Assembly (NCBI GenBank): GCA_044450465.1
Contig: JBIOJB010000104.1
Location: 1-9,946, forward strand
Length of the DNA stretch: 9,946 bases
Source of the DNA: JBIOJB01 sp044450465
Lineage (GTDB): Bacteria; Chloroflexota; Dormibacteria; Dormibacterales; Dormibacteraceae
Direction: 5' to 3'
The notes below the pieces were generated by a model, which worked only from the letters and a program-made list of their open reading frames with translations, did no database searches and was not told where the DNA came from. Positions 1 to 5,979 of the stretch are shown one piece after another. Position numbers and translations under genes: made by a program. Position 1 is the first letter of the stretch; each line of letters opens with the position of its first letter.

Positions 1-188
1 CAGGTGGTCCAGTAGATCTGGCGCTCGAGACCTCGGCGCGTGCGATAACCGCCCCCGCCTCCGTCGCCGCCCCCCCCGAGCGTGCCCCCGAGGCCAGACG
101 CCTTCGGGGTCTGGATGAGGATGCCGGCCATCAATAGGATGGCCAGCGTCGCCTCGAAGACGACCAGGGCCTTCTTCAGGTTGTCCAT
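1..188 (-). CDS. secG: SecG, preprotein translocase subunit (partial, C-terminus beyond window)
   Basis: SecG is the small two-helix membrane subunit of the SecYEG protein export channel. The visible 62 residues begin MDNLKKALVVFEATLAILLM. They contain a first membrane segment (about residues 8-27), then a glycine-rich cytoplasmic loop with the typical G-L-G-G pattern (residues 32-35) and the R-R-G-L-E segment (51-55) that precedes the second helix in this family. The second helix lies beyond the window edge. The ATG at 188 is preceded by GAGG with a short 4-base gap. Its position at the end of a gap-pgk-tpi run matches the usual home of secG in many Gram-positive-type genomes. The loop is coded by a run of eight G on the coding strand (plus positions 70-77). 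The protein is short and low in complexity, so the call rests on the helix, loop and context together. Confidence 0.85.
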   Translation of the reverse strand, partial: MDNLKKALVVFEATLAILLMAGILIQTPKASGLGGTLGGGGDGGGGGYRTRRGLERQIYWTT

Positions 189-234
189 CGAACCTCGGAT
201 TCTATCTCGACGCGGAATGGGTCCGCGAAGGAGG

Positions 235-269
235 AAAAGCTGAGAGGGAGCCTGTCACGCCCCCTCTCA
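235..269 (-). terminator. Candidate weak intrinsic terminator after sod
   Basis: Just downstream of the sod stop codon, TGAGAGGG (241-248) and CCCTCTCA (262-269) form a perfect 8-bp stem with a 13-base loop. A ninth pair is possible with one bulged base. Read on the minus strand, the stem is followed by GC and then four T (238-235) in a pyrimidine-rich stretch. The T tract is short, so termination would be partial at best, which would allow some read-through into secG. Confidence 0.4.
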
Positions 270-275
270 TACCGG

Positions 276-890
276 TTACGCCCAGACCGAGCTGAAACGG
301 CCGTCGATAGCCTTCCAGTCGAGTGTGTTGAACCAGGCCGCGACGTAGTCGGCGCGTCGGTTCTGGTACTTGAGGTAGTAGGCGTGCTCCCAGACGTCGA
401 CGCCGAGGATCGGGGTGAGGCCTTCCATGTAAGGGCTGTCCTGGTTGGCATAGGCCTTGATCGACAGCTTTCCCGACTTGTCGACCACGAGCCAGGCCCA
501 TCCGCTGCCGAACCGGCCGACCGCTGCCTTGGTGAGCTGCTCCTTGAACGCGTCGTACCCGCCGAAGGTGGTCTTCAGGCTGTCGGCGATGCGCCCGACG
601 GGATTCCCGCCGCCGCCCGGGCCCATGATCGACCAGAAGATCGAGTGGTTCGAGTGGCCGCCGGCGTTGTTCTGGATCACCGTTCGAATGTCTTCAGGCA
701 CCGAGCTGATGCTCCACAAGAGATCCTCGACCGACTTCTTGCCGAGATCGGGATACTTCTCGAGCGCCGCGTTGGCGTTGTTGACGTAGGCGGCGTGGTG
801 CTTGTCGTGATGAATCTCCATGGTCTTCGCGTCGATGTGCGGCTCTAGCGCGTCGAACGCGTATGGAAGCGGCGGAAGCTCAAACGGCAT
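276..890 (-). CDS. sodA: Superoxide dismutase, Fe/Mn family, Mn-type
   Basis: This enzyme converts superoxide to hydrogen peroxide and oxygen in the cytoplasm; no signal peptide is present. It has 204 residues, normal for the family. The four metal ligands are visible: His27 in the N-terminal hairpin, His82 in the N-H-x-x-F-W motif, and Asp165 and His169 in the D-V-W-E-H-A-Y-Y signature (165-172). Gly77-Gly78-His79 and Gln150 in A-N-Q-D-S-P are the pattern of Mn enzymes rather than Fe enzymes, which usually place the active-site Gln near position 70-78. Cambialistic use cannot be excluded. The ATG at 890 has a strong Shine-Dalgarno (GAGGGGGAG, 907-899) with 8-base spacing. The gene starts 40 bp after gpmA and probably shares its transcript, an uncommon position for sod. 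Confidence 0.95.
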   Translation of the reverse strand: MPFELPPLPYAFDALEPHIDAKTMEIHHDKHHAAYVNNANAALEKYPDLGKKSVEDLLWSISSVPEDIRTVIQNNAGGHSNHSIFWSIMGPGGGGNPVGRIADSLKTTFGGYDAFKEQLTKAAVGRFGSGWAWLVVDKSGKLSIKAYANQDSPYMEGLTPILGVDVWEHAYYLKYQNRRADYVAAWFNTLDWKAIDGRFSSVWA

Positions 891-898
891 GGCGGCAT

Positions 899-907
899 CT
901 CCCCCTC
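899..907 (-). promoter_or_regulatory. Ribosome binding site of sod
   Basis: GAGGGGGAG on the minus strand lies 8 bases before the ATG at 890. It is the strongest Shine-Dalgarno among the distal genes of this operon, suggesting efficient independent initiation of sod. It also settles the start against an out-of-frame ATG at 898. Confidence 0.7.
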
Positions 908-930
908 GTTGTTGTGGCTGTCAGCTCAGT

Positions 931-1719
931 TTACGTGCTTCCGAGCTTCGGCTTTAAGGCCTGGTCGCGCACCGCGGCAGAGCGGCGCTCCACTTCGCCG
1001 GGATCACCCAGATAGCGGCGGGACTGCGGTTGAAAGTCGGGTCCGAGCTCGTAGACCCGCGGCACGCCTGTCGGGATGTCAAGGCCGACCACCTGCTCGT
1101 CCGTCAACGCGTCGAGGTGCTTGACCAGCGCTCTCAGGCTGTTGCCGTGGGCCGACACCAGGACGCAGGGAAAGGCGAGCAGGTCGGGCACCACCGCGTC
1201 ATACCAGTACGGCATCATCCGGTCCACCACGTCGCGCAGGCATTCGGCCGTGGGCAGGACCTCGGGCGGCAAGGACGAGTAGCGGGGATCGTGCGACGCA
1301 TGACGTTCGTCCGACAGCTCTAGGTCGGGCGGCCGAACGACATAGCTCCGGCGCCAGAGCTTGACCTTCTCCTCCCCGTACTGGTCGGCGGTCTGCCTCT
1401 TGTTCAGGCCCTGCAGCGCGCCATAGTGTCGCTCGTTGAGCCGCCAGCTCCGCCGGACGGGTATCCACGAACGCTTCATCTCGGACAGGCAGATTTCCGC
1501 GGTCGCAATCGATCGAATCAGGACCGACGTGTGGACCACCGCCGGCCAGAGACCTGCGGCCGCCATGAGCCGGCCGGCCTCCAGGGCTTCGGCGCGGCCC
1601 GTCTCGGTGAGCGGCACGTCCTCCCAACCCGTGAACCTGTTCTCAAGATTCCAGGTGCTCTGACCGTGCCGGAGCAGGACGAGCCGGCCCGGCGTGACCG
1701 GCGGCTGGGGCGAGCCCAC
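931..1719 (-). CDS. gpmA: 2,3-bisphosphoglycerate-dependent phosphoglycerate mutase
   Basis: Interconverts 3- and 2-phosphoglycerate in glycolysis through a phosphohistidine intermediate. The L-R-H-G-Q-S motif gives the phosphorylated His18. Arg69, Glu96 in N-E-R-H-Y-G-A-L-Q-G (95-104) and His191 in S-A-H-G-N-S complete the active site of the cofactor-dependent class, offset by seven from E. coli GpmA. At 262 residues the length is slightly above the usual 230-250, because of short tails at both ends. The start is GTG at 1719, 21 bp after the tpiA stop. The frame is open back to that stop and holds no other ATG, GTG or TTG that keeps the RHG motif. No clear Shine-Dalgarno precedes it, so translational coupling to tpiA is likely. 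The gene joins the gap-pgk-tpi run and extends the pathway one more step. Confidence 0.94.
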   Translation of the reverse strand: MGSPQPPVTPGRLVLLRHGQSTWNLENRFTGWEDVPLTETGRAEALEAGRLMAAAGLWPAVVHTSVLIRSIATAEICLSEMKRSWIPVRRSWRLNERHYGALQGLNKRQTADQYGEEKVKLWRRSYVVRPPDLELSDERHASHDPRYSSLPPEVLPTAECLRDVVDRMMPYWYDAVVPDLLAFPCVLVSAHGNSLRALVKHLDALTDEQVVGLDIPTGVPRVYELGPDFQPQSRRYLGDPGEVERRSAAVRDQALKPKLGST

Positions 1720-1740
1720 GGCTAGACCAGAAGCCGCAGC

Positions 1741-2532
1741 TTATCGATCGCCGTAGACCTCCGCCGTCACCTTCACGATGTGCGCGAACTCGGAGGCGTC
1801 CAGGCTGGCGCCGCCCACCAGGCATCCGTCGCAAAGCGGTAGCTCGACGTACGACTCCACGTTGCTCGAGTTCACGCTGCCCCCGTAAACGACGCGCACC
1901 CTGCGGGCAGCCCCTGCACCGATCATCTCACCCACCACCCGGCGGATCAGCCGCATCGTCTTGTACGCATGCTCGGGATCCGCGTTCTTGCCGGTGCCGA
2001 TCGCCCATACAGGCTCATATGCGATGACCAGCCTCGACGAGTCGTCCGCCGAGCAACCCGACAAGCCCGCCTTCACCTGCGCCGCCACCACGTCGTCACT
2101 CTTGCCCGCGTCGTATTGGTCTGCCAGCTCGCCGACGCAGAGGATGACGTTGAGGTCGGCTGCGAGGGCGGCCATGGTCTTCTTGGCCACCATGTCGTCG
2201 GTCTCACCGAAGATCACCCGCCGCTCCGAGTGGCCGACGATCACCCACTGGCACCAGCCGCGCAGCATCGCAGGCGACACCTCGCCGGTGTAGGCGCCAC
2301 CGACCTCCCAGAAGCAGTCCTGCGCCCCCAGCTTCACTCCCGACTCGTCCAGGACCTCGGCGACGCCAAGCAGCCACGGAAACGGTGGAAAGATGGCAAC
2401 CTCGACCCGGTCGGCGTGGCCGCGGGCCACGGACAGGATGCCGCGCACGAGGTCGAGCGCGTCGCCGGCGTCGGTGGGGTTCATCTTCCAGTTGGCGGCG
2501 ACGAGCGGCTTGGCGGGCGTTGGATTGACCAT
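1741..2532 (-). CDS. tpiA: Triose-phosphate isomerase
   Basis: Interconverts dihydroxyacetone phosphate and glyceraldehyde 3-phosphate. The 263-residue protein has all the hallmarks of the TIM barrel enzyme: A-A-N-W-K-M-N with Asn14 and catalytic Lys16, V-G-H-S-E-R-R with electrophile His101, Y-E-P-V-W-A-I-G-T-G with base Glu173 and the mobile loop 6, and the phosphate-binding Y-G-G-S-V-N and L-V-G-G-A-S segments near the end. The length is a little above the usual 250. The ATG at 2532 is the first suitable start and lies 53 bp after the pgk stop. The upstream bases show no convincing Shine-Dalgarno. It belongs to the gap-pgk-tpiA-gpmA operon. Confidence 0.96.
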   Translation of the reverse strand: MVNPTPAKPLVAANWKMNPTDAGDALDLVRGILSVARGHADRVEVAIFPPFPWLLGVAEVLDESGVKLGAQDCFWEVGGAYTGEVSPAMLRGWCQWVIVGHSERRVIFGETDDMVAKKTMAALAADLNVILCVGELADQYDAGKSDDVVAAQVKAGLSGCSADDSSRLVIAYEPVWAIGTGKNADPEHAYKTMRLIRRVVGEMIGAGAARRVRVVYGGSVNSSNVESYVELPLCDGCLVGGASLDASEFAHIVKVTAEVYGDR

Positions 2533-2585
2533 GACTAGAGGCGCGACGCCGGCCCGGGGAGCACGGAAAAGCGGGCGCGAAACAA

Positions 2586-3752
2586 TCAGGCCTCCTTCAG
2601 GATGGCTATACCGGGCAATTCTTTGCCCTCAAGGTACTCGAGAGTGGCCCCACCTCCAGTCGAAATATGCGAAAAACGTCCCGCCAGGCCGAGCTGATCA
2701 ACCGCCGCGACGGTGTCGCCCCCTCCGACCAGCGTGTAAGCCCGCGATCCGGCCATGGCCTCGCCGACGGCCCTGGTCCCAGCGCTGAAGTCCTCGACCT
2801 CCGACACTCCGACCGGCCCGTTCCACACCACCGTAGCGGCATCGCTCAGCCGGCGGCCGAACATCTCCTGCGAGCGCGGACCGATGTCCAGGGCCATCCA
2901 CTCGGGCTCCACCGCGTCGGCCTCCATGACGCGTGTCTCCTCACCGGCGGCCATGCGGCGGGCGCACACGACGTCGACCGGCAGGAGCATGTTGTCTCCT
3001 GCGCGGGCCTCGATTTCGCGAGCCGCCTGCAGTGCCGAATCCTCGACCAGCCCCCTGCCCGTCGGCCACCCCTTCGCCTTGAAGAACGTGTTCGCCATGG
3101 CGCCGCCGATGAGGAGCGCGTCGACCTTTTCGATCAGGTTCATGAGCACGCCGATCTTCGTTGAGACCTTGGCCCCGCCGACCACCGCGATCATGGGTCG
3201 CTTGGGACTGTCAAGCGCCTGGTGGAGAGCCGCGAGCTCGGCCTCCATCAGCTCGCCCGCGTAAGCCGGAAGGTACGCCGCAACCCCCACGACCGAGGCG
3301 TGGGCTCTATGCGACGCCGCGAATGCATCGTTGACAAAGACGTCTCCAAGCGCCGCGAGATCGCGCGCGAATTCCGCGCCGTTGGCCTCGTCCTCCGCAT
3401 GAAACCGGACGTTTTCGAGCAAAAGGACACCGCCGCGCGGGAGACTGCCCGCAGGTCCTGCGGCCTTCTCGCCGACGCAGTCGTCGGCGAACCGTACGTC
3501 CAGGCCGAGCAGGCTCGCGAGCCGCGTGGCCACGGGCCTGAGCGAGAGCGCGGGATCGACCCCGGCCGGGCGGCCGAGGTGCGACATCACGATGACCTTC
3601 GCGCCTCGCTCGGAGAGGTGGCGCAGAGTCGGCAGCGCGGCGCGCACCCTCGCGTCGTCGGTGATCGTGCCCTTGGAGATCGGCACGTTGAAGTCCTCGC
3701 GAACGAGCACTCGCAAACCGTCGACGGCGACGTTGGTGATCGACGCTTTCAG
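2586..3752 (-). CDS. pgk: Phosphoglycerate kinase, probable CTG start
   Basis: Transfers the acyl phosphate of 1,3-bisphosphoglycerate to ADP, the first ATP-forming step of glycolysis. Numbering from the CTG, the PGK signature R-V-L-V-R-E-D-F-N-V-P is at 14-24, S-H-L-G-R-P at 57-62, N-D-A-F-A-A-S-H-R-A-H at 141-151, the nucleotide-side G-G-A-K-V-S-T-K at 192-199, and G-G-G-D-T at 343-347. This start gives 388 residues, normal for the family, with a typical 12-13 residue lead before the first strand. No ATG or GTG lies in the right place. In-frame ATGs at 3806 and 3839 would overlap gap by 58 or 91 bases and add a tail rich in His and Gly that looks like gap read in another frame. The CTG overlaps the gap stop as CTGA, matching the usual ATGA coupling geometry. 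An in-frame TTG ten codons or so further in is possible but would clip the first strand. Confidence 0.93.
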   Translation of the reverse strand: MKASITNVAVDGLRVLVREDFNVPISKGTITDDARVRAALPTLRHLSERGAKVIVMSHLGRPAGVDPALSLRPVATRLASLLGLDVRFADDCVGEKAAGPAGSLPRGGVLLLENVRFHAEDEANGAEFARDLAALGDVFVNDAFAASHRAHASVVGVAAYLPAYAGELMEAELAALHQALDSPKRPMIAVVGGAKVSTKIGVLMNLIEKVDALLIGGAMANTFFKAKGWPTGRGLVEDSALQAAREIEARAGDNMLLPVDVVCARRMAAGEETRVMEADAVEPEWMALDIGPRSQEMFGRRLSDAATVVWNGPVGVSEVEDFSAGTRAVGEAMAGSRAYTLVGGGDTVAAVDQLGLAGRFSHISTGGGATLEYLEGKELPGIAILKEA

Positions 3753-4759
3753 AGCGTGGCCGCCATGTACGTGATGAGGTCCACCATGCGGCAGCTGAAG
3801 CCCCATTCGTTGTCGTACCAGCTGACGACCTTGGCCCAATCCGATCCGAGAAGCAGCGTCAGCGGAGCGTCAACGATCGACGAGTGGGGGTTCCCCTTGA
3901 AATCCGACGAGACCAGCTGCTCGTGGCTGACCGCGAGGATCCCGCGAAGCTCGCCGGCGGCGGCCGCGTCGAAAGCCGCGTTGATGTCCTGGACGGTCGC
4001 GCTCTTGGTCAGCTGCACGGACAGGTCGACCACTGAGACGTCGAGCACCGGGACGCGAAAGGCCATTCCGGCGAACTTCCCCGCCAGCTCGGGAAGCACC
4101 TCCGCCACCGCCCGGTTGGCTCCCGTTGAGGTCGGGATGATGTTGTCGGCGGCGGCCCGCGCACGGCGCAGGTCCTTGTGCGGCAGATCCTGCAGCTTCT
4201 GGTCCGACGTGTACGCGTGCACGGTCGTCATCATTCCGCGCTCTATCCCGAACGAATCGTGGAGCACCTTTGCGACAGGCACGAAGCAGTTCGTGGTGCA
4301 GCTCGCGTTTGAGATGACGTGGTGCTTCTTCGAGTGGTAACCCTTGTGATTGACGCCCATGACGATCGTGTAGTCCTGGTTGGTCGCAGGCGCCGAGATG
4401 ATCACCTTCCTGGCGCCGCCCTTGTCGATGTGCACCCGTGCCTTGGTGGCGTCGGTGAACAGGCCGGTGGACTCGATCACGACGTCCACCCCAAGATCCT
4501 TCCAAGGAAGCTCGGCCGGATCCTTGTGACTCAAGAACTTGACCGCGTGCCCGTCGACGTTAATGGTGTCGCCTTCAGCCGAAACAGCCGGCCCGAAAGT
4601 GCCGAGGGCCGTGTCGTGCTTCAGCAGGTGGGCGAAGGTCGCAGCCTCGCCGATGTCGTTGACCGCCACGATTTCGAAATCCGGTTTCATCTCGTGGCTG
4701 GCCCGATAGATGTTCCGGCCGATACGCCCGAATCCGTTGATACCGACCTTGATGGCCAT
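3749..4759 (-). CDS. gap: Glyceraldehyde-3-phosphate dehydrogenase, NAD-type
   Basis: Oxidises and phosphorylates glyceraldehyde 3-phosphate to 1,3-bisphosphoglycerate. The 336-residue protein is full length. It opens with the Rossmann motif G-x-N-G-F-G-R-I-G-R (6-15). The catalytic motif S-N-A-S-C-T-T-N-C gives Cys154, and His181 lies in T-T-V-H-A-Y-T. Asp35 after N34 at the end of the second strand and the segment D-L-P-H-K-D-L-R-R-A-R favour NAD over NADP, so a glycolytic role is likely. The ATG at 4759 has AGGAG nine bases upstream. The gene follows whiA after 100 bp that contain a strong hairpin, and its stop overlaps the pgk start. Confidence 0.97.
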   Translation of the reverse strand: MAIKVGINGFGRIGRNIYRASHEMKPDFEIVAVNDIGEAATFAHLLKHDTALGTFGPAVSAEGDTINVDGHAVKFLSHKDPAELPWKDLGVDVVIESTGLFTDATKARVHIDKGGARKVIISAPATNQDYTIVMGVNHKGYHSKKHHVISNASCTTNCFVPVAKVLHDSFGIERGMMTTVHAYTSDQKLQDLPHKDLRRARAAADNIIPTSTGANRAVAEVLPELAGKFAGMAFRVPVLDVSVVDLSVQLTKSATVQDINAAFDAAAAGELRGILAVSHEQLVSSDFKGNPHSSIVDAPLTLLLGSDWAKVVSWYDNEWGFSCRMVDLITYMAATL

Positions 4760-4768
4760 CTAAGCGAG

Positions 4769-4773
4769 CTCCT
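4769..4773 (-). promoter_or_regulatory. Ribosome binding site of gap
   Basis: AGGAG on the minus strand lies nine bases before the ATG of gap. It is a good match and supports that start. Confidence 0.65.
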
Positions 4774-4804
4774 GTGTGAGGCCTGGAACGGGATTGGCGA
4801 GGGA

Positions 4805-4842
4805 CCCGACGAGCTCTCCGAGCAGACTCGGAGCTCGTGGGG
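4805..4842 (-). promoter_or_regulatory. Stem-loop in the whiA-gap leader
   Basis: ACGAGCT (4809-4815) pairs with AGCTCGT (4832-4838) and CCGAG (4818-4822) with CTCGG (4827-4831), leaving a 2-base bulge and the loop CAGA. Three more G-C pairs follow beyond one mismatch (4805-4807 with 4840-4842). The minus-strand bases after the stem hold no T run, so this is not a normal intrinsic terminator. Sitting between a regulator and gap, it could stabilise or process the gap mRNA, as known for cggR-gapA of Bacillus subtilis. That function is inference by analogy only. Confidence 0.5.
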
Positions 4843-4859
4843 ACTTCACCGGGATTATG

Positions 4860-5786
4860 TTAGGCGGAGCGCCGCGCGGGCTTGCCCTCAGCGAGCGTCA
4901 TTCGGGCCTCCGCCAGCTGCTGGAGGCGGCGAAGCCGGTGGTTGACCGCCGACTTCGAAAGTTCCATCCGGCCCGCCAGCTCCGCGAGATTCAACTGCGG
5001 GTTGGCCGCGCGCCAGCGCGCCATCTCACGCAGCGCGGGCGGGAGGTGGTCCAGCATGCCAGAGGCTTCGAGTCGCTCGATCGCCGCAGCCTGGCGTAAC
5101 CCTGAGCCGATCGTCTTGCCGATGTTGGCCGTTTCGAAGTTCAGACGCCGGTTGACCTCTCCGCTGACTTCGCGAACCACCCTCACCTGCTCGAATTCCA
5201 TCACCGCGCGGCTGGCGCCCATCAAGGACAGAAGGCGCACGATCGCGTCTCCCTCTTTGAGGTAGACGACCGACTGGCCGCCGCGCTCCATGATCCGCGC
5301 TCTGGCACCCGTGTCGGACACCAACCCCGCGATCGCCTGCGCCCATGTGCTCGACGGCGCGACGAACTCGAGGTGATAGCGCGAGCTCGGAGCGTTAACC
5401 GATCCGCACCCGAGGAAGAGTCCTCGCAGCATCGCCTTGCGATCGCAAGCTGCCTCAGGCACGGCCCTTGACGCAGATTGTGTGAAGGCGGGAACCACGC
5501 CGGCCGGCAGGCCGAGCTCGATGAAGAACGACATCCGCTTGCGCGTCTTCACCGCCTGGTATTTCGCATCCATCTTTCCCACCGAGCGGCCGAGCCGGAC
5601 GACCTTGCGGGCGATGGCGTTGCGCAGCAGCGAGAAGTACGCGGCCTGCCCTGCAGGACGCGTAAGGAGCCGCCCGCGGCTGCCGAAATACATGCCGAGC
5701 AGCTCGCTCAGCTGACAGCAGGGCCGCGCCGGCAGCAATCCTGCCAGCTCGTTCTTGACGTCCGCCGAGAACGAAATCGCGTCCAC
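4860..5786 (-). CDS. whiA: WhiA-family DNA-binding regulator
   Basis: WhiA controls sporulation-associated division in Streptomyces and influences division and chromosome segregation in Bacillus. It joins a degenerate LAGLIDADG homing-endonuclease fold to a helix-turn-helix. Numbering from GTG 5786 (308 residues), the N-terminal part has S-F-S-A-D-V-K-N-E-L (5-14) and the paired Cys of R-P-C-C (21-24). The second LAGLIDADG half has R-G-L-F-L-G-C-G-S-V (121-130) and Y-H-L-E-F-V. The HTH region at about 250-292 has the family hallmark L-S-K-S-A-V-N-H-R-L-R-R (276-287). GTG 5786 is used as the conventional start. However, GGAGG sits directly against it and is 8 bases from an ATT at 5777, which aligns with the usual Met-Ser-Phe start, so initiation at ATT is plausible. 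The gene appears first in this operon; rapZ and yvcK, usual upstream partners, are absent. Confidence 0.93.
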   Translation of the reverse strand: MDAISFSADVKNELAGLLPARPCCQLSELLGMYFGSRGRLLTRPAGQAAYFSLLRNAIARKVVRLGRSVGKMDAKYQAVKTRKRMSFFIELGLPAGVVPAFTQSASRAVPEAACDRKAMLRGLFLGCGSVNAPSSRYHLEFVAPSSTWAQAIAGLVSDTGARARIMERGGQSVVYLKEGDAIVRLLSLMGASRAVMEFEQVRVVREVSGEVNRRLNFETANIGKTIGSGLRQAAAIERLEASGMLDHLPPALREMARWRAANPQLNLAELAGRMELSKSAVNHRLRRLQQLAEARMTLAEGKPARRSA

Positions 5787-5790
5787 CTCC
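5784..5790 (-). promoter_or_regulatory. Shine-Dalgarno of whiA
   Basis: GGAGGTG on the minus strand is a near-perfect anti-16S match. Its core abuts the GTG at 5786, too close to serve that codon, but stands 8 bases before the ATT at 5777. It therefore bears directly on the choice of whiA start. Confidence 0.6.
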
Positions 5791-5836
5791 AGCCGTAGTG
5801 AATCGGCCTTCCCGCAGTCTAGTCGACCTATTTCAG

Positions 5837-5894
5837 TGGCGATCGCGCCATGAGGCAGCCGCCGGTGCGCCGCCACCTGTGCTGAGGGCGGCGC
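5837..5894. repeat. Two inverted repeats in the divergent intergenic region
   Basis: TGGCG and CGCCA flank ATCG at 5837-5850. A perfect 8-bp pair, GCGCCGCC (5867-5874) and GGCGGCGC (5887-5894), encloses 12 bases. Both lie between whiA and the E1 alpha-like gene, where operators or leader hairpins would be expected. In such GC-rich DNA short pairs also arise by chance, so regulatory function is only a possibility. Nothing else is recognised between 5787 and about 5925. Confidence 0.3.
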
Positions 5895-5922
5895 TCGACG
5901 CACCCGCCACAGTGCACATAAT
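5895..5922 (+). promoter_or_regulatory. Weak sigma70-like promoter candidate for the E1 operon
   Basis: CATAAT (5917-5922) matches five of six bases of the -10 consensus, and TCGACG (5895-5900) four of six of the -35, with 16-base spacing. Transcription would start near 5929, inside the sequence that appears to encode the N-terminal helix of the E1 alpha-like protein. That would make the message leaderless or nearly so. It stands out as AT-rich in otherwise GC-rich DNA but is not proven. Confidence 0.3.
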
Positions 5923-5979
5923 CCCCTCATCGACGATCAATCGCTCCAGCCACACAAGCTGCTGGCGCTCTATCACACG

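Noticed and set aside
199..228. TAGAAT (204-199, minus strand) as a -10 box for secG
   Set aside because: No acceptable -35 is found at 16-18 bases, and the transcript start would fall about four bases before the ATG. Too weak to list as a promoter.
2533..2585. GC-rich palindromic bases between pgk and tpiA as a terminator
   Set aside because: The CCCGGG core gives only a short stem and no T run follows; the gene order argues for read-through.
3753..3839. Upstream extension of pgk to ATG 3839 or 3806
   Set aside because: The extra residues are gap read in another frame (His/Gly/Arg-rich), precede the normal PGK start and would overlap gap by 58-91 bases.
3222..4340. Long plus-strand reading frame opposite pgk and gap
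   Set aside because: It runs antisense to two clearly recognised enzymes, has no family-like motifs and is typical of spurious frames in GC-rich DNA.
5787..5930. N-terminal extension of whiA up to the ATG at 5930
   Set aside because: The added 48 residues have no resemblance to WhiA N-termini, which start at the S-F-S-x-D-V-K segment, and they would cover the divergent intergenic region and its promoter candidate.
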